A DNA stretch of 64,000 nt from Climacteris rufus. Taxonomy: Eukaryota; Chordata; Aves; Passeriformes; Climacteridae. Positions 35,448-48,470 of the stretch are shown here, in pieces. Positions within the stretch are counted from its first letter, which is position 1, and each line of letters begins with the position of its first letter. The stretch spans positions 7,998-71,997 of the forward strand of contig VZRZ01008255.1 of assembly GCA_013398175.1 (NCBI GenBank), given 5' to 3'. The position numbers and the translations under genes were made by a program. The notes below the pieces were generated by a model. The model saw nothing but the letters and a program-made list of their open reading frames with translations. It ran no database searches and was not told where the DNA came from.

Positions 35448-35957
35448 TCAAGGAAGAAAGAAATCTGTATTAAGCTTCAGCCTACCAGTTTTCTTTCCAC
35501 AAGTTTGCATTACTGTTAAAGAGAAGGCACATTGTAGACAATCAAAAAATTGTCCTCATCATTTCATTGATGGGAGTGGTCATGGAGTCAGCAGAAGCTT
35601 CAGTGTAAGCTCTTCCTTAATTCATTTAAATAAATGGATGTATTTCCATTGATGTGTTTTGGCTGTGGTTGGCTTTGTAGCTGCCTGTAAACAATCCAGA
35701 TCCTTCAATAGCTAGGACGCATGCAGGTGTTTCAGAAGACCTTGTCAGTCATTCCTCACCTTTACAATGAAAATGTGGTCCTGTTGCTTTTGAAGCTAAT
35801 AAGACCGAACAGATACTTTTCCAATGTGATTAAAAAAAAAAAAAAAAAGCCATGACTTTTCTTCTTAGTAGGCTAAAAATAAAGATAGCCATAGGAGTTT
35901 TCGAAAATACTTTTCCAAACTTGTTGCCCACTGGACAAGAGGAAAATACAGACAAAA
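35448..35957 (+). repeat. Direct duplication, copy B (pair with 26,775-27,364)
   Basis: Same-orientation copy of the 26.8 kb block. It has one 16-bp unit instead of three, a single 16-A run, and the 186-bp identical core at 35,619-35,804. Flanking parts differ by scattered substitutions (for example TCAGCCTACCAG against TCAGCCTGCTGG). Confidence 0.93.
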
Positions 35958-38900
35958 AAAATTTAAACATGCTATTGGTTTTACTTAAAGATTAAAGCAA
36001 AACAAACTGTAAAGGAATTAAAGAAAAAAACATACTTTTGGACATACTTTCAAAACATTAAGTATTTTATTCTGGCTCAGCCCTTCTCTGGAACCCCTTT
36101 AGAACTTGTGCTCTGCCCTTCTCTGCTTTATTATGCCCCTGGGACATATAGCTTTCCTTCATCCTTAGCTGCTGAAGAAGGCTAAAGCAGATCAAAGAAC
36201 TTATTTGCTTTCTTTTTTATAACTTTCTAGCTGCTCTGCCTGGTGAATCCCTGATCAGCCCTACAAGCTGTTCTCTGATCCTTTCCAAATGACTTTATTG
36301 CCAAGGTGACAAAACAATTCTCCTCCATGGGATTTAACTTATTGTCAGAGCAATTACATTGAACTGATACATTTTAAGCCAGTAATACTTCTGTTAGCCC
36401 TGGATCAGAACCCTTTATGAATTTTAGTTAAGGTTCAGTCTAAACTACTGCAGGAAAGCAATGATTGTCTTTCCAGTAAAAAAAAAAGTTTGTAATTTGC
36501 CAGGCGGAAACAGAACACTTAGTCTCAAAAATGAAATCCTCACACTGTGCAGTTAATGTCCTCAAACTGTTACACTAACTGAGCAAAAGCATATTATTAA
36601 GGTGAGAGGTTTATTTTCAGTCATTGTTTCAGCAAAAGGTCTTGGGCAAATATTATGTTGGAAAAGAAAATCAAGGGAAGATTATGGTTACCAGCTGAGA
36701 AGGGAGCAATACAAGAAATATGGGGTTGATATTTTCTCATGAAAATCGTTCCAGTTTCAGTAGACACTAGCATTGTTTGTGCTAAAGGGAGAATGATTCT
36801 ATAGCAACTACAGAATGAAGAAATGGGAAAATGCTTATAACATAAAGTGCTGCTAATAAGTTCAGAGACATGATATGATATAATTATCATTAATGTTCAC
36901 TATTCATCTTGTTCTAGTAACAGGGTAATGAATAAGCTCCCAAGGCTTGGGTGACCTCTTCCTCTCCCACTAACAGAGTGCACAGGGAGTGCTTTGGGAA
37001 AGAAGCCCGGGGAACTTAAGGGACAGGAAAAATTTCCATAGCATCTTTTATAAGGAAGCATGGGCTGCATTCTGAGCCATATTCCAGTTTCAGTCTAAAT
37101 ATCCTGAAGGGCACTCTTTGAATTTGGGCCACATTTCTGGTGCAAAATTATACTCCCTGAATTTTCTTTTTTTTCTTTTTTTTTTTTTTTGCAATAAACC
37201 TTCTACTTATATCCTAGAAAAAAAAAACAGAAGCTCCAGTTTCATCTTTGAGAAACAAATGTACGTCAGCTTCAGTTCTACTCTTTTGTTGTGATTTTAC
37301 CCCAGCTGACAATTAAGTCACACAGAAACACTGTGTGAGAACCAGTTACAAAAGAATGAAAACATCAGAACTGCAAAACTCAGGGCGACAGATGGGTAAG
37401 AGAATCGGAAGGATAAAAAATGCAAAACTCATGGGTTGAGATAAAGACATTTTAAAGCATAATATGCACACACAAGCAGACTAAAACAAGTAATTCATTC
37501 CCCACTTCCCATTGGCAGGCGAGTTCTTGGGCATCTGCAGGAAAACAGGGCTCAGTCATGCAGAATGGTGATTTGGAAAGACAAATGCCATCACTCTGAC
37601 CAGTCCCTCATTTCCTCCTTCTTCTCCCAGCTTTCTATGCTGATCATGAAGCCATATGGAATATGTCTGTGGTCAGTTAGGGTCAGCTGACCCAGCTGTG
37701 TCCTCTCCAGCTTCCTTGCAATGGATCAAGAGGCAGAAAATGCCTTGACTCTTTGTAAGAACTTCTCAGCAATAAAAAAAATCCCTGTACTATCAACACT
37801 GTTTTCAGCATAAATCCAAATCATAGCCCCTACCAGCTACCATGAAGAAAATTAACACTATCGTAGACAAAACCAGCATACCTTTGAACGCTTTTTTTTT
37901 TCCCACCCAAAAATCATTTTTGTCTTCTCCTGTGAAGCAGTCATTTCATGTTTTAGTGAAAATGTGCCTTGAATCTCTTATCTGTATTTCTTTACATACA
38001 AACCTTCATTTCCCCCTGTTATTTTGTGGGTTTTTTTCCCCACTATGTGGCTGTAGCATACATTAGTCTTCTTACTGCTCAGATTTTCTGAAGTAAAGGT
38101 CTCTTATGTATTTACATGGTATCCAAATAAAAGATCTTCATGGCTGAGTCCATTGGCACTTCTGTAATTCAAATAATCCTTATAGTACATGTAAAGGCTG
38201 AAGAGAAATTTAGATAACCGTTCTTGAACTCAAAAAGCAAGTAAAACTATAAGTGCTGCCATCCTTCTTCCCCATGAGTGCATGGTGAAGTTTCATTAGG
38301 TCATGTCCTAAGGGTATAAATTGGTATAACAGGCAAATGTTACATCTATGGGATTATGTTACATTATCTGGCCAAATAAACCTTTCATTGCTTCTGAGAG
38401 TACCAAAGCAAATGTAAAACTGTGTCAATTACTGTGTTGTTTATGAGAGCTCTCTTATGCCTGCTTTTCTATTCTATTTCTCTTATCTGTCTTAACAAAA
38501 ATTTTCTGAAGAAGTGAATGCTAAACACAATTTTGACATGTTGAAAAAGGAAGTAAAGCAAATGTAAAATTAAAATTGTATCATTGTAGGAACTAGAAAT
38601 CTATTTTTAATTTAATTGAAGATTATTTCATAGATCATCTAATGAATACAAAGTCAAATATTTTTTCTGTCATGAGTGATATGTATTCATTTTTGAAATG
38701 CAACCTAGGCCATTTTCCATTTCAAGGACATTTTAGACATCTGTAGGACTCCACCTTTTATCATAATTTCATGCTGGTAAGGTACAAAGGATTGTCTGAG
38801 TCAATAAAAGACTATTCAGGATGACAGACAAAACTTCAATAACTCGGTGATGATAAATCTTATTTTAAAAGACAGAGATGATTTGACCTGAGTGTTCTAG

Positions 38901-41765
38901 TTCTTTAGCATGATGTGTGATTTAGTTAATATGCTCCATAGAAGCTAGTGATCTCCTCCTCATGCAACAATCTTCTTTTATAAACCTTCAATAAGATATA
39001 TTTGAGAGGACTGCAAATTTATCAGCACTCGGTAAAGACTTCTGGAAAGAATTTAACTCTCTCACTGTCCAACTACTTCCCAAATGGAAGATATCTAAAA
39101 TGGATGAGCAGTACCCTATAAATTAAACATGATATGAGTGTAGTAGTGACAGAACCCACAAAAGCTTATCAGCCTGATTTTCATCTCAAAATTACATAGT
39201 AATATACTAATTGCACACTAATAGTGCAAAACACCTTTCATTGCATAAAAAATATCTACAGCTGTCAGAATGTATGATTTTACATCTTCACCTGAAACAG
39301 ATTGTTGATACTCTACTCAGAGCCACAATAGTTTTCTATAAGAATCACTGATCTCCTCAGAAGACCCTGTTCTTGTTTTAAGGTATTAAATAGCCACGTG
39401 TATTTTCTGAATAGTCAAGGACCTGTTAGTAAAAAGTAAGAGTCTATTAATTTACAGAAGTAACAAAAAACTCAGACACATAGAGCAGTATGAGAGAAGA
39501 CAATAAATGTATACCATTGTCATGAATGTGCTAAACTAGTGATTTATAGCACTGCAGAAAAGAGAGTAAATTTATTACCATTCTGTATATTGGCTGCTTT
39601 TGGCATCTGCACAGAACTGCAATAGCTGGCATCAGTCTGAGAAGCAGTTAAGTTTATTCTGTGTGTATCCATACTCCCAGAGGAAGGGCTGATTGTCTGT
39701 TATTTTCAAGAGACTACCGCTGTAAAATACCTCTCTATTCTGATTGCATAAACTCCACTTTTCTCCTAAAAACCAGAGATAGCTGAGCTTAAGTTTTCTC
39801 GGAGATTTCAAATAGTGTATTTAGCATGGCTGTGGGGTTTTATTTCCTCTGGAAGCAAGTAATTTATTTGCAATCACAACAAAATGTCCTTTATAAATGA
39901 GAGTGACTACAAACCCCAAAGATATGGCTGTATTCTAGTAGATGATATAGAGAAGAAGTCAAGATTTTAAAGTTGCTACTCCAATATGGTTATGATATAT
40001 TATTTTATCTAATGTAATCTAAGATGTGCACAATATTCAGGAAGTAATCAAAATAGATTAATGGGGATGCAATGGATAAGAAAATAAGATGACAAAGCCA
40101 ACAGAACTCTGCAGAAAAATGCTTGGCACTAACCACTGCCTAGAAAAGCAATGAGCAGCAGAAGAAATTTCGTCAATGACTAATGAAGGTCAATCACCCA
40201 AGTCACCTTGTAATGTTTTATCTTCGAGATTTTTAAGTAGCAGATCAAATGCTTTTGGGGGATACTGCTGTCACATTGAGAAAAACTAATAGAGTGTGAA
40301 TACTGACTGAGCACAGACACAACTTTTCCACTTCAAGTTTAATTGTACTTCCTTTACACTTTATGCATTATTGTGTTGATTTATATGACAAAGATTAAGC
40401 ACATTTAGTGTAGTCAGTTTCTCTACTACCAAAATTCTGCTTTAGTTACTCTTCTGCCCATCTTTCACGTATTCACCTTCAATTGGTCTAGATATATTTT
40501 TAATGTGTCACGACAGTAACTTCTGAAAGACATAGGGGGTTAAAAGTTAACTGGCAAGAGTAATGTCAGTAAAACCAGGACACAACTAATTTACAGTAGA
40601 ACTTTGTAGAACTTCCACAGAGTAGTGATAACATTCCCATAGGATCACAGGAAACCCTTGGTGTCTCTTACAATGAAGAGTTTCATAGGACACCAGAGCT
40701 TTCACTACATTAAACACCTTCACTTGCCCTTCAAACATCCTACAGAGGAAAAATGAAGATCAAGTAAATTTGAGATGTGAAGCATGCTGGGCTGAAGAAT
40801 CCAAAACGCCAGGAGCAACATGACCTCAAAGGATCATCGCACATCAACTTAACAATATTTCAAATAATATGTTTAGGGCAAGTTTTAATGTCTTGTATGG
40901 TGACTAGGCACTACTCTAACATAGTCAGGCAAATAGATGCATATATCTTTTTAATTACATTCTCTCCATTCTGAAAATGTATTTCAACATCACCCAATTT
41001 TGAGGAAGGCTTCATTTAAATATAACAAAATACTTCTAAAATTATTTTTATTAAACTATTAGAAGTTTTTTAATGGATTTTTATTTTAAACAACTGAAAC
41101 TTTTCATAAGAGTTCAATGCCATGTAGTCATGATCAAAACTAATATTATCTTGGATTTTCTTTTCCATCCAATAGTATTTCTTTGAAAATAGATTTCAAG
41201 AGAAAAGAAATATGATCTGAATGTTGTATGAAAAACAATTATTAACCAACTAGTAATGAGATTCCTTAATATCCCCATACTAAATCTCTATACTTTTGTC
41301 ATTTTGCCACAGGTTGTACTCTACTTAATTATCTCTGCAAGGAAGACAGATGGCCTGTGTTTTACAAGCTCTCAGCTGTCTTCCCGCTTGATTGACCATG
41401 CATGCCAATATTCACAAATTACAAAACTTATGCTCTCATTTTCCTTAATTAGCCGCAAGCAAAAATAAATCATGGCTTTGGATCCTTTCTTTTTCTTTTT
41501 TTTTCTCAAACAGCACCTAATTGCTTTCAAAAAAAATTTAGAAATCTCAGGCAGACTTCAATGTTTATAAGAAGTCCCTGGAAAGTCTATTAGTCTTCTA
41601 TCTCTATAGTATCAAGTATAATAAGAGATAATACTTTTGTTGCCAAAGCACTTCATGTGCTGCTCTTTTACTGCATTAATTTGTGATGTTTACTGCACTC
41701 AGGGAAGCAATCAGTGCTCAAGGAGCTTCTGCTAGTTCCCTATAGAAAATATTCTTTCATATGTA
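35958..41765. other. Unannotated AT-rich DNA, almost 6 kb
   Basis: No gene or known repeat recognised. If the 42.5 kb exon is real and its poly(A) site is near 41.77 kb, this stretch is downstream of that gene. Confidence 0.5.
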
Positions 41766-42506
41766 TTCTTTATTATACTTCCATTACTATCAAAATAGTT
41801 TTTCCATTGGACATACTCCATCACACTGCATTGAATGCAGGGTCTTGCACCACAAAAACATAGATGAGTGTAAGCTTCTCTAATTTCAATATGATTTGAA
41901 TATCTGCTTGCAGTAACACACAGATTAAAATATTTTAGTGTAACAAATTTTAAGATAAATCACTGCTATCTAATTGAGTCCTATGTGAGTTGTTCCCTTA
42001 AATCTTAAAATTTGGTATCTTAACTCTTAATACTGTATGGTTTTTGTTTTCTATTTTTCTAAGAAGAGTGCAACTGTTTGGTATATAGGTCCACAGAAGG
42101 AATGGTAAACAGACAGCAAAGATCTGAGATATGAATGCTGGGGAGTTTTTCACTATATTCTGTACAGAACTATAATAGCTGTAGTGTTCGTTCTTTTGCT
42201 AAACTTGTTACTAAACAAACAAGAAAAAATGTTATGGTTGTTATGACTTAGTGTAGGATGTACATCTGATTGTAAACAAAGGACCTTTAGGTTTTTAAAT
42301 TTGTCAATGTAACTTTCATATTTAATAAATAATTTACAAAAATTAACCCTTTGTATTTTAACATAGGTTAAACAAACTACCCCCTATTGCCAATAAACCA
42401 CTCATGAATAACCTTTTTATCATCATACAGTATAGCTCATTCTTTTAGTAGATGTAAATTGCTTTTCCTTCTTCACTGAGTGCGAGCTATCTTCTTGGCT
42501 GTGTGT
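41766..42506 (-). other. Possible 3' UTR of the 42.5 kb candidate exon
   Basis: Directly downstream on the minus strand of the candidate stop codon lies about 740 nt of AT-rich, repeat-free sequence. Its minus strand has an AATAAA (plus TTTATT at about 41,769-41,774). Nothing contradicts a 3' UTR, but no transcript evidence is available, and other AATAAA copies exist in such AT-rich DNA. Confidence 0.3.
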
Positions 42507-42620
42507 TCATTCTTCCTCATGTACGGTGGAGGCTATGTCTACCTGTGGCTCGTTCTCAGGTTTCTGTTGCTCTTGGTCTCCATTGCTGCTCTGCTCTTGC
42601 TGTGACAGTGCTTGGGAAAC
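42507..42620 (-). CDS. Candidate terminal coding exon, 37 residues, gene unknown
   Basis: On the minus strand a good splice acceptor (T-rich tract ending TATAATTCAG) at 42,621 is followed by an open stretch of 37 codons and TGA (42,507-42,509). The peptide is hydrophilic and rich in Q, E, S and N. It begins VSQALSQQEQSSNGDQEQQ and ends VDIASTVHEEE. Such acidic, low-hydrophobicity C-terminal tails are common in last exons of vertebrate proteins. The exon is noticeably richer in G and C than the AT-rich sequence on either side. The reading frame assumes phase 0 at the acceptor. I do not recognise the protein, and no upstream exon was identified in the window, so the rest of the gene may lie beyond 64 kb or in exons too short to spot. 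The alternative is a chance open stretch behind a cryptic acceptor. Confidence 0.45.
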   Translation of the reverse strand, partial: VSQALSQQEQSSNGDQEQQKPENEPQVDIASTVHEEE

Positions 42621-42703
42621 CTGAATTATAAAAATGAGAATCAAAGCCTCTCATAAGTAGAGAAGATTCCTTCTCCACATGTTAACTAAATAGCCTCTGA
42701 AGT
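42621..42703. other. Short spacer, intron if the exon is real
   Basis: Sequence between the candidate exon and the assembly N at 42,704. Confidence 0.4.
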
Positions 42704-42704
42704 N

Positions 42705-42859
42705 AGCAACCCAATTGTTTGCTCCACTGCAAGTCTAACTGTTCCGAGTAATCTTTAATCTGCAGTTCTTTGCCATCATATCCTAGTCTGATTCCATGAA
42801 AGTAATTTGCTTTATCTTATGAATATGTATTTGGGGAGTTTTAATCCACAGATCATTGA
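42705..42859 (+). repeat. 155-bp direct repeat, copy 1, next to an N
   Basis: It matches 42,962-43,116 over 155 bp with one difference (TATTTG against TACTTG). The base just before it, 42,704, is N. A near-identical tandem copy beginning exactly at an unresolved base suggests an assembly join as much as a biological duplication. Confidence 0.95.
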
Positions 42860-42961
42860 TCCATCCAAGCTGAGAGAGCCTTTCAACTCACCTTCAATCT
42901 ATTTTTTTTATTTTTTGGATAAACAGAAAATAAATACTGTAATTGAAAATACTTTGACAAT

Positions 42962-43116
42962 AGCAACCCAATTGTTTGCTCCACTGCAAGTCTAACTGTT
43001 CCGAGTAATCTTTAATCTGCAGTTCTTTGCCATCATATCCTAGTCTGATTCCATGAAAGTAATTTGCTTTATCTTATGAATATGTACTTGGGGAGTTTTA
43101 ATCCACAGATCATTGA
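42962..43116 (+). repeat. 155-bp direct repeat, copy 2
   Basis: Second copy, 257 bp downstream of the first in the same orientation. The 102 bp between the copies (42,860-42,961) is unique. Confidence 0.95.
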
Positions 43117-46100
43117 CACAGTAAACTCTAACTCATATTGTACTTTGAGCTGTTGCTATCTATTTGGTCAATATATATTGTGTTTGAAAGAATAGAGGAC
43201 ATATAATCCCTTTAATTTTTATATCAGTATATGCAGAGCAGGTGCAAATTTATTTTAAAAACAGCTAGCATAGATCTGTAGTTTTTTAAAGCCAAATGGA
43301 CTATTTCATTTTATTCAAACAATTCAGTACTAATCCAAATCACAGACTATTATTTTTATGTGCAGACTGCTTTTGAGATTTACTAATCTAAAAAGTGCAT
43401 AAAACAGACAAAGTAATATTTTAACTGGAGCAATTATAATTAACACTGATACATACAAATGATTGAAATAACAAGAAGATGTTGTGTGATGTCAGGTATG
43501 CAAGTGAAAGTGGCTTCTGCCAGTCTAACTTGATTGCAAAAAATACCTGGTAACACACTTTTCTAGTACTAAAAAAGAAATATAATATTTCACCTTAGCT
43601 AACTGTTCATGTTTTTTCTCCTATTTTTGGACATAAATATATTTTCCATGAGCACCTGGATCTTGTGTACTCCCTCCTAAAAGCATATGGCTTTATTACA
43701 CCCAGAATCAATGTAGTTAAAAAGTAACGAGTCACCATTTTTTTTTCAAATGTCTGTTTCTAACAGACATTAATTACAGATCTAACAGATCCATTAATTA
43801 CATAGTTCTTTAGCTCAACTTTTCCTCAGCTCTTTCAAGGTTATCCTACAAAAAGGTAGTCCCTAACACCTGATGGCTTAATTTCCATTACTTAAATATA
43901 GGTTAAGACCATGAATTTCAGTTACTGTCTTAATGATTATATCATCTCCTTAATAAAGAACTACAGTTCCCCTCCATGAGGCAATGAAACACATAGACAA
44001 AATGGTTATTGCAATGCATTGTTAGACCAGGTCCTGTAGCTGGGAAGCTGCACTTAAATGAGTTCGTGATTGGCCATTCACAAGCAACCAAGACATCTCC
44101 AGGAGGCCACGCCTGGAAGAAGGTTTCTTATCACATCATTCCTCTGACTGGTACAGGAGAAAATTAGAACTTTTACATTTTTGAAAAGGAGAAGGCACAA
44201 AATGTATAAAATACTGGTTTGCATGTTGGGATAAGGGGGAAGAAATTACACCCATGGGGTTTGGCAGTGAAAGTCATACTGAATAGTGCACAGGAGCTGA
44301 AAATAATGGAAAATCAATGTATCTGTAAGAGACGGGTATGGATTCTTTGAGCAGAGGTTCAAAAGTCCCACACCCTCCTGTCTTGAAGAAAGGACAAACA
44401 AATGTCAGCATTCTTTCAGTGAAGCAGACATAAAGATGTAACTGGAGAAAGGTTATCACCTTCAAAATGCATTCTATATAGTAATGGTTTAACTATACTG
44501 GGCAAGAACTGCTCAGGTCTTTGGATGGCTTCAGCTTCATTAGACTGACAGGAGCTGTAGATAATCACTGAGGTGGCAGGAACTCCTCACACTCTACATA
44601 GTCACTCTGTCTAGCTGAATGGGAACAGTCATTGCTTGCTTACACATTCCTCCAGCAGACAGCAACCAGCCAAATTAAAAGGCATTGACAGTGCACACGG
44701 TGAAGCTATGAGTTCATATGAATACCCGCTCCACAATCCAACACTTTGTCAGAATAAGGTCAGTTTCCCTCTTATATGTCCACCTTTCCTACAAGCCCTG
44801 GTTTTCACATACAGAAACCTGGATGCATAGGCCAGATGATCGTCAGGTCCAAACTGGAAGAATGATTTCCTCTGGGGAGATCACTACACACACCAGATGT
44901 ATTTGTCTGCAGATCAACTTAGGAAGTTTGAGGGACTGGAAGTAAAACACTGGGGGGGATTTCAACAAAAAAAGCAATGGAGTATGAAACCAGAACTACT
45001 CTGCTTTCATGTTATGGACCCTTCCTTTCCAGACATTTACTATCTGTATGATAGTTCTGCAGTATTACAGTACCTTTTTCCTTCTCAAGTAAAGAATTTA
45101 AAGAAGGTGATATCAGGCAGATCATGTGCACATTACACTAGAAAGCAAAAGCTTCTTTTCAATGCACCTATTATATTTTTACCTTTATTGTGTTCCTGTT
45201 ATCTAAGAGTTTCAATTCCAGTGTTAGAATTCCAGTAAGTAGTGAACTTCAGGGGGAAAAAATCAGTTATTTGAATGTTTTCCTTGCATTTTAACCGTAA
45301 AGTATTTATGATTAAACAGACCAGTGTTCTTTAGTCTGCTTTTCCAACTGAAATCTCTCAAGGTGTTTCCATGTCGTGTGATCTTTTGTAATGCATGAAT
45401 TTTCACAGCTTAACCTCATATCACTTTCCTTTAGCTACTAAGAAAGCAATTTGGTTTTTTTCTTAAGGCAAATTTAAACTTAAATTTTTGCCCTAGAAAA
45501 CAGGAGTGAAATCTGTTTTCTAAGGACAGTGCTTAATTTCTCATTAGACAAACACTGATTAAGTTCCAGCGTCTGCTGATTTAGAGCTTGAAAATGAAAA
45601 CCAGGGTGGCTTTTTTCTTCTCAGACTAAATAGAATTATTGTTGACTGGATAATTAACTATGGCTATTGTGCCTGAAACTGAAAAATCTGCCTGCAGCTG
45701 CAGCTGAAAACATTTTCTCTAAAATAGATTGATTCCAGGGTTAATTATCTTGGATTCCAAACAAAACAAAATTAAATCTGAGCTTGCAGTGTTTTTAAAT
45801 ATATAAAACCACCATTTTTTTAAATTTCTATAGCACACAGGCTCTGCATCAATTTCAGGAGAGAAAGAAAGGTGCAATCCTTCTTTGATCAAGTGTCAGG
45901 GTGGCCATTCCAAGTGACACAATGACAGAATTTTATGGTTGCTGTTCAATGGCTTAGACAAAATAGCAATTATAAGAGCTTCTTTCTCCGTCAAAGGCAA
46001 TTTTTTACACATACTCTTTTAAGCCACATGAACTTCTGCATTTGCAGATTACTCTAAGCTGATTCAATCTACCTTACCTCCAAACCCAAGAGAATGTGTA

Positions 46101-47799
46101 TTTGCATGGAGGGATTGGGCCTATGGAGAAAACTCTGCCATTAATACAACCATGTGCTGAAGTTGCATTAGAGGGTATAAAATGAGGTTGTGGCCACATC
46201 ACTGAAGAGCGCACCCACAGAGCAGACAAAAGCAGAAACAGCCCAGCTGGGCACACATGAGCTGCCTCAGGTCCAGTGTACAGGTGTGTACAGGTAAATC
46301 TGCACTTTAATCAGATATCAGAAGACAGTCTTCATGTCACTACACTGTGATTTTACAGTTCTTGTCAGAGCTGGTATCTGTGAACCACATTCTCTTTCAT
46401 GATGGGGTAGACTGTAGGTGATGTACCAGTCTCAACTTCAAAATACATATTACTTGGTCACCTGCATTGTGAAGAAAGGAATTGTTAGTATGAATTGTAG
46501 CTTAGAAAGACTGTCCTGGGGAAAACAATGTTTAAAAAAGGGTTAGAGTCACTGTAGTTATATGGTACACCATTAAATGAAAGAGAGCCATGAAGTCCAA
46601 CACTCACTGGCACACATCTACACTGCTTAGGGCTAGTTTCCTTTAAGGCAAATTTCATCTGGACATGGCTAGTAGAAGCAGACCAAAACTGATCTGTGGA
46701 GTTGGCTAACGCCTAGGTAGACAGAGCAAATCAGGGCCTTAGGTCAGAGCCTACCCTTTGGACACCAGTTTAGCAGTATAGAGGTATGTCTAGAGCTGCC
46801 TGTGAACTTAAATACAAAGAGGAAAAAACCATGAAGTATGATGTAAGCAAAAGATACGTGAAGAAATGTCAAAATTATTATATTTATGGGCATGCAGTAA
46901 CAAAAAGTATACCATTTTATGCTTCCTTCAGCTATGCTCCTTACATAGAGCATCACAAGTAGACCTACAATTCCTCTATGGTGAGCTAGCCTGACCATAC
47001 CTACGGGATCTTGGGAAACATAGTGGCTAGGCTGAAAGGAGCCAGAGAGACCTAGTATGTATTAATTTAGAGTTAGCTTTCAGATATAGCCAAACACAAA
47101 CAAAAGAGAGTTCTCGGCTTTATTTTGCATGCAAAGTAATTACAAATAATGCTGTAGTAGAAAAGAGTTAAATAGGCACAAATCTATGGAAACACTGCAA
47201 ATTGGATGAAAATAATTTTAAAAGAGGCTAGCATAGTATTTTACTAGCAAATGTTTAAAATAATACTAGCATCTACTGTCCTGGTTCTGGCAGTGATTTT
47301 TATTATAGATATTTTTAAACTTCATTTTTGATAGAATTCAGATCACAAAGACACCTGTGTTTAGGCATCTACACACAGGTTTTTACCTGAGAGTTAAATG
47401 TAAAAATGCTCATTATAACCAGTGGATATTCAGAATTTGTATCAAATATCTAAAGCAATACTTCCAGCACCAGTGAAAAGCTATCCCAGCTGGCCTCTAG
47501 CTGCTGTTCCCTAAGGGTAAGAGTCTCCCCTACATCTCTTGTCTCTGACATTAAGGTCTCAATTCAATTATCTCAATGTAACATAAAGTGTCACTTGTTA
47601 TGTCTTTATGTGCCTTGAATTATCCTGATGATAACTGAAGCCATATCTTTTAGAGAAGTATCATGAGGTCTGGAGATGTATCTTAGGGCGTCTTGTAACA
47701 CAAGCCACCCATATTTAGGCAAATAAGTCCCACCTCTAAATTTTCTATGTATAGGCAACTAAATCAAGCCTCTTGTCATTATAGTTGATTGAGCCTGCA
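43117..47799. other. Unannotated AT-rich DNA
   Basis: No gene or recognised repeat. A cluster of homeodomain- and E-box-like words lies at about 45,650-45,760 (GATAATTAAC, CAGCTGCAGCTG, GGTTAATTATC), suggestive of an enhancer by composition only. A minus-strand frame near 46,074-46,256 has a donor-like end but no upstream ATG. Confidence 0.5.
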
Positions 47800-47805
47800 T
47801 GGAAC
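47800..47805. repeat. Target-site duplication TGGAAC (left)
   Basis: Repeated at 48,471-48,476 on the other side of the LTR. Confidence 0.9.
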
Positions 47806-48470
47806 TGTGGCAGTGTGCGAGGCTAGAGCCTCAGCAAGAAGACCTCGGCGTTGGTGGAGAAAGGCTCGGCACACTGCCCTCTGAAACAGCCTTTCTGGTT
47901 AGGGTGACAAAGCAGCCCATTCCAGGATTCCGTTCGGTTATAGTTTACATACGTTGTTACAATTGGTTTATTTCCCAGTTATGTAATGCCCCTTTTATGG
48001 TTATGTTCCAGCAAGTTCTGAGCTTCTTTGTACCCCATTGGTTACTTTGAATTTTCTGTACCCCGATTGGTTGTTATCACCCTTCCTAACCTTATAAAAC
48101 ACCCTGTTTCTGGGCAGTTGGGGTCCTCTGCTCCGGATCCCTTCAGCTCTCCTGAACCCTGTTCCTGCCTGCCTTCCCCTGGACCCTCGTTTTCCCTGGA
48201 ATAAAGAGCTGAAATCTCTGGACAGAGACCCCTCCGGAGTCTTTACTCTCGCCGCATCGCCGAAGATACCACTGGGCTGCGGGCTACCCTCTCCTCAGAG
48301 GAGCCGGCATTTGTCCAGCCAGGCACGGCTGGGACCCTGCTTTGGGGGGAAAGGAGCTGCCGCTTCACTGCCTCCCCCCCGCACCACCAGGGGCAAGCCA
48401 GTGCCGGACACCGTGCGCCCTCGGGCCAGTCCCCAGCCCTCGGCAAGGCGCGGTCACCAGCGCGGCAACA
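47806..48470 (+). mobile_element. Solo LTR, ERVK-type, complete (665 bp)
   Basis: Ends are TGTGGCAG...GGCAACA, flanked by the 6-bp duplication TGGAAC. U3 has inverted CCAAT boxes (ATTGG at 48,037 and 48,066), a TATA box TATAAAA at 48,093-48,099 and poly(A) signal AATAAA at 48,200-48,205. A GC-rich U5 with TCAGAGGAGCCGGCA follows. No internal retroviral sequence adjoins it. The same family is at 61,789 (plus) and 17,262 (minus). Short open frames inside it are chance frames. Confidence 0.93.

Noticed and set aside
46074..46256. Minus-strand frame that seemed to encode a signal peptide and ends at a donor-like GAG/GTAAGG
   Set aside because: The apparent initiator is GTG, not ATG. The first in-frame ATG lies after the hydrophobic part, so no eukaryotic signal peptide would be made.
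47278..47330. CTGTCCTGGTTCTGGC, similar to the start of common avian ERVL LTRs
   Set aside because: The similarity ends after about 15 bases and no LTR body, poly(A) signal or duplication follows.
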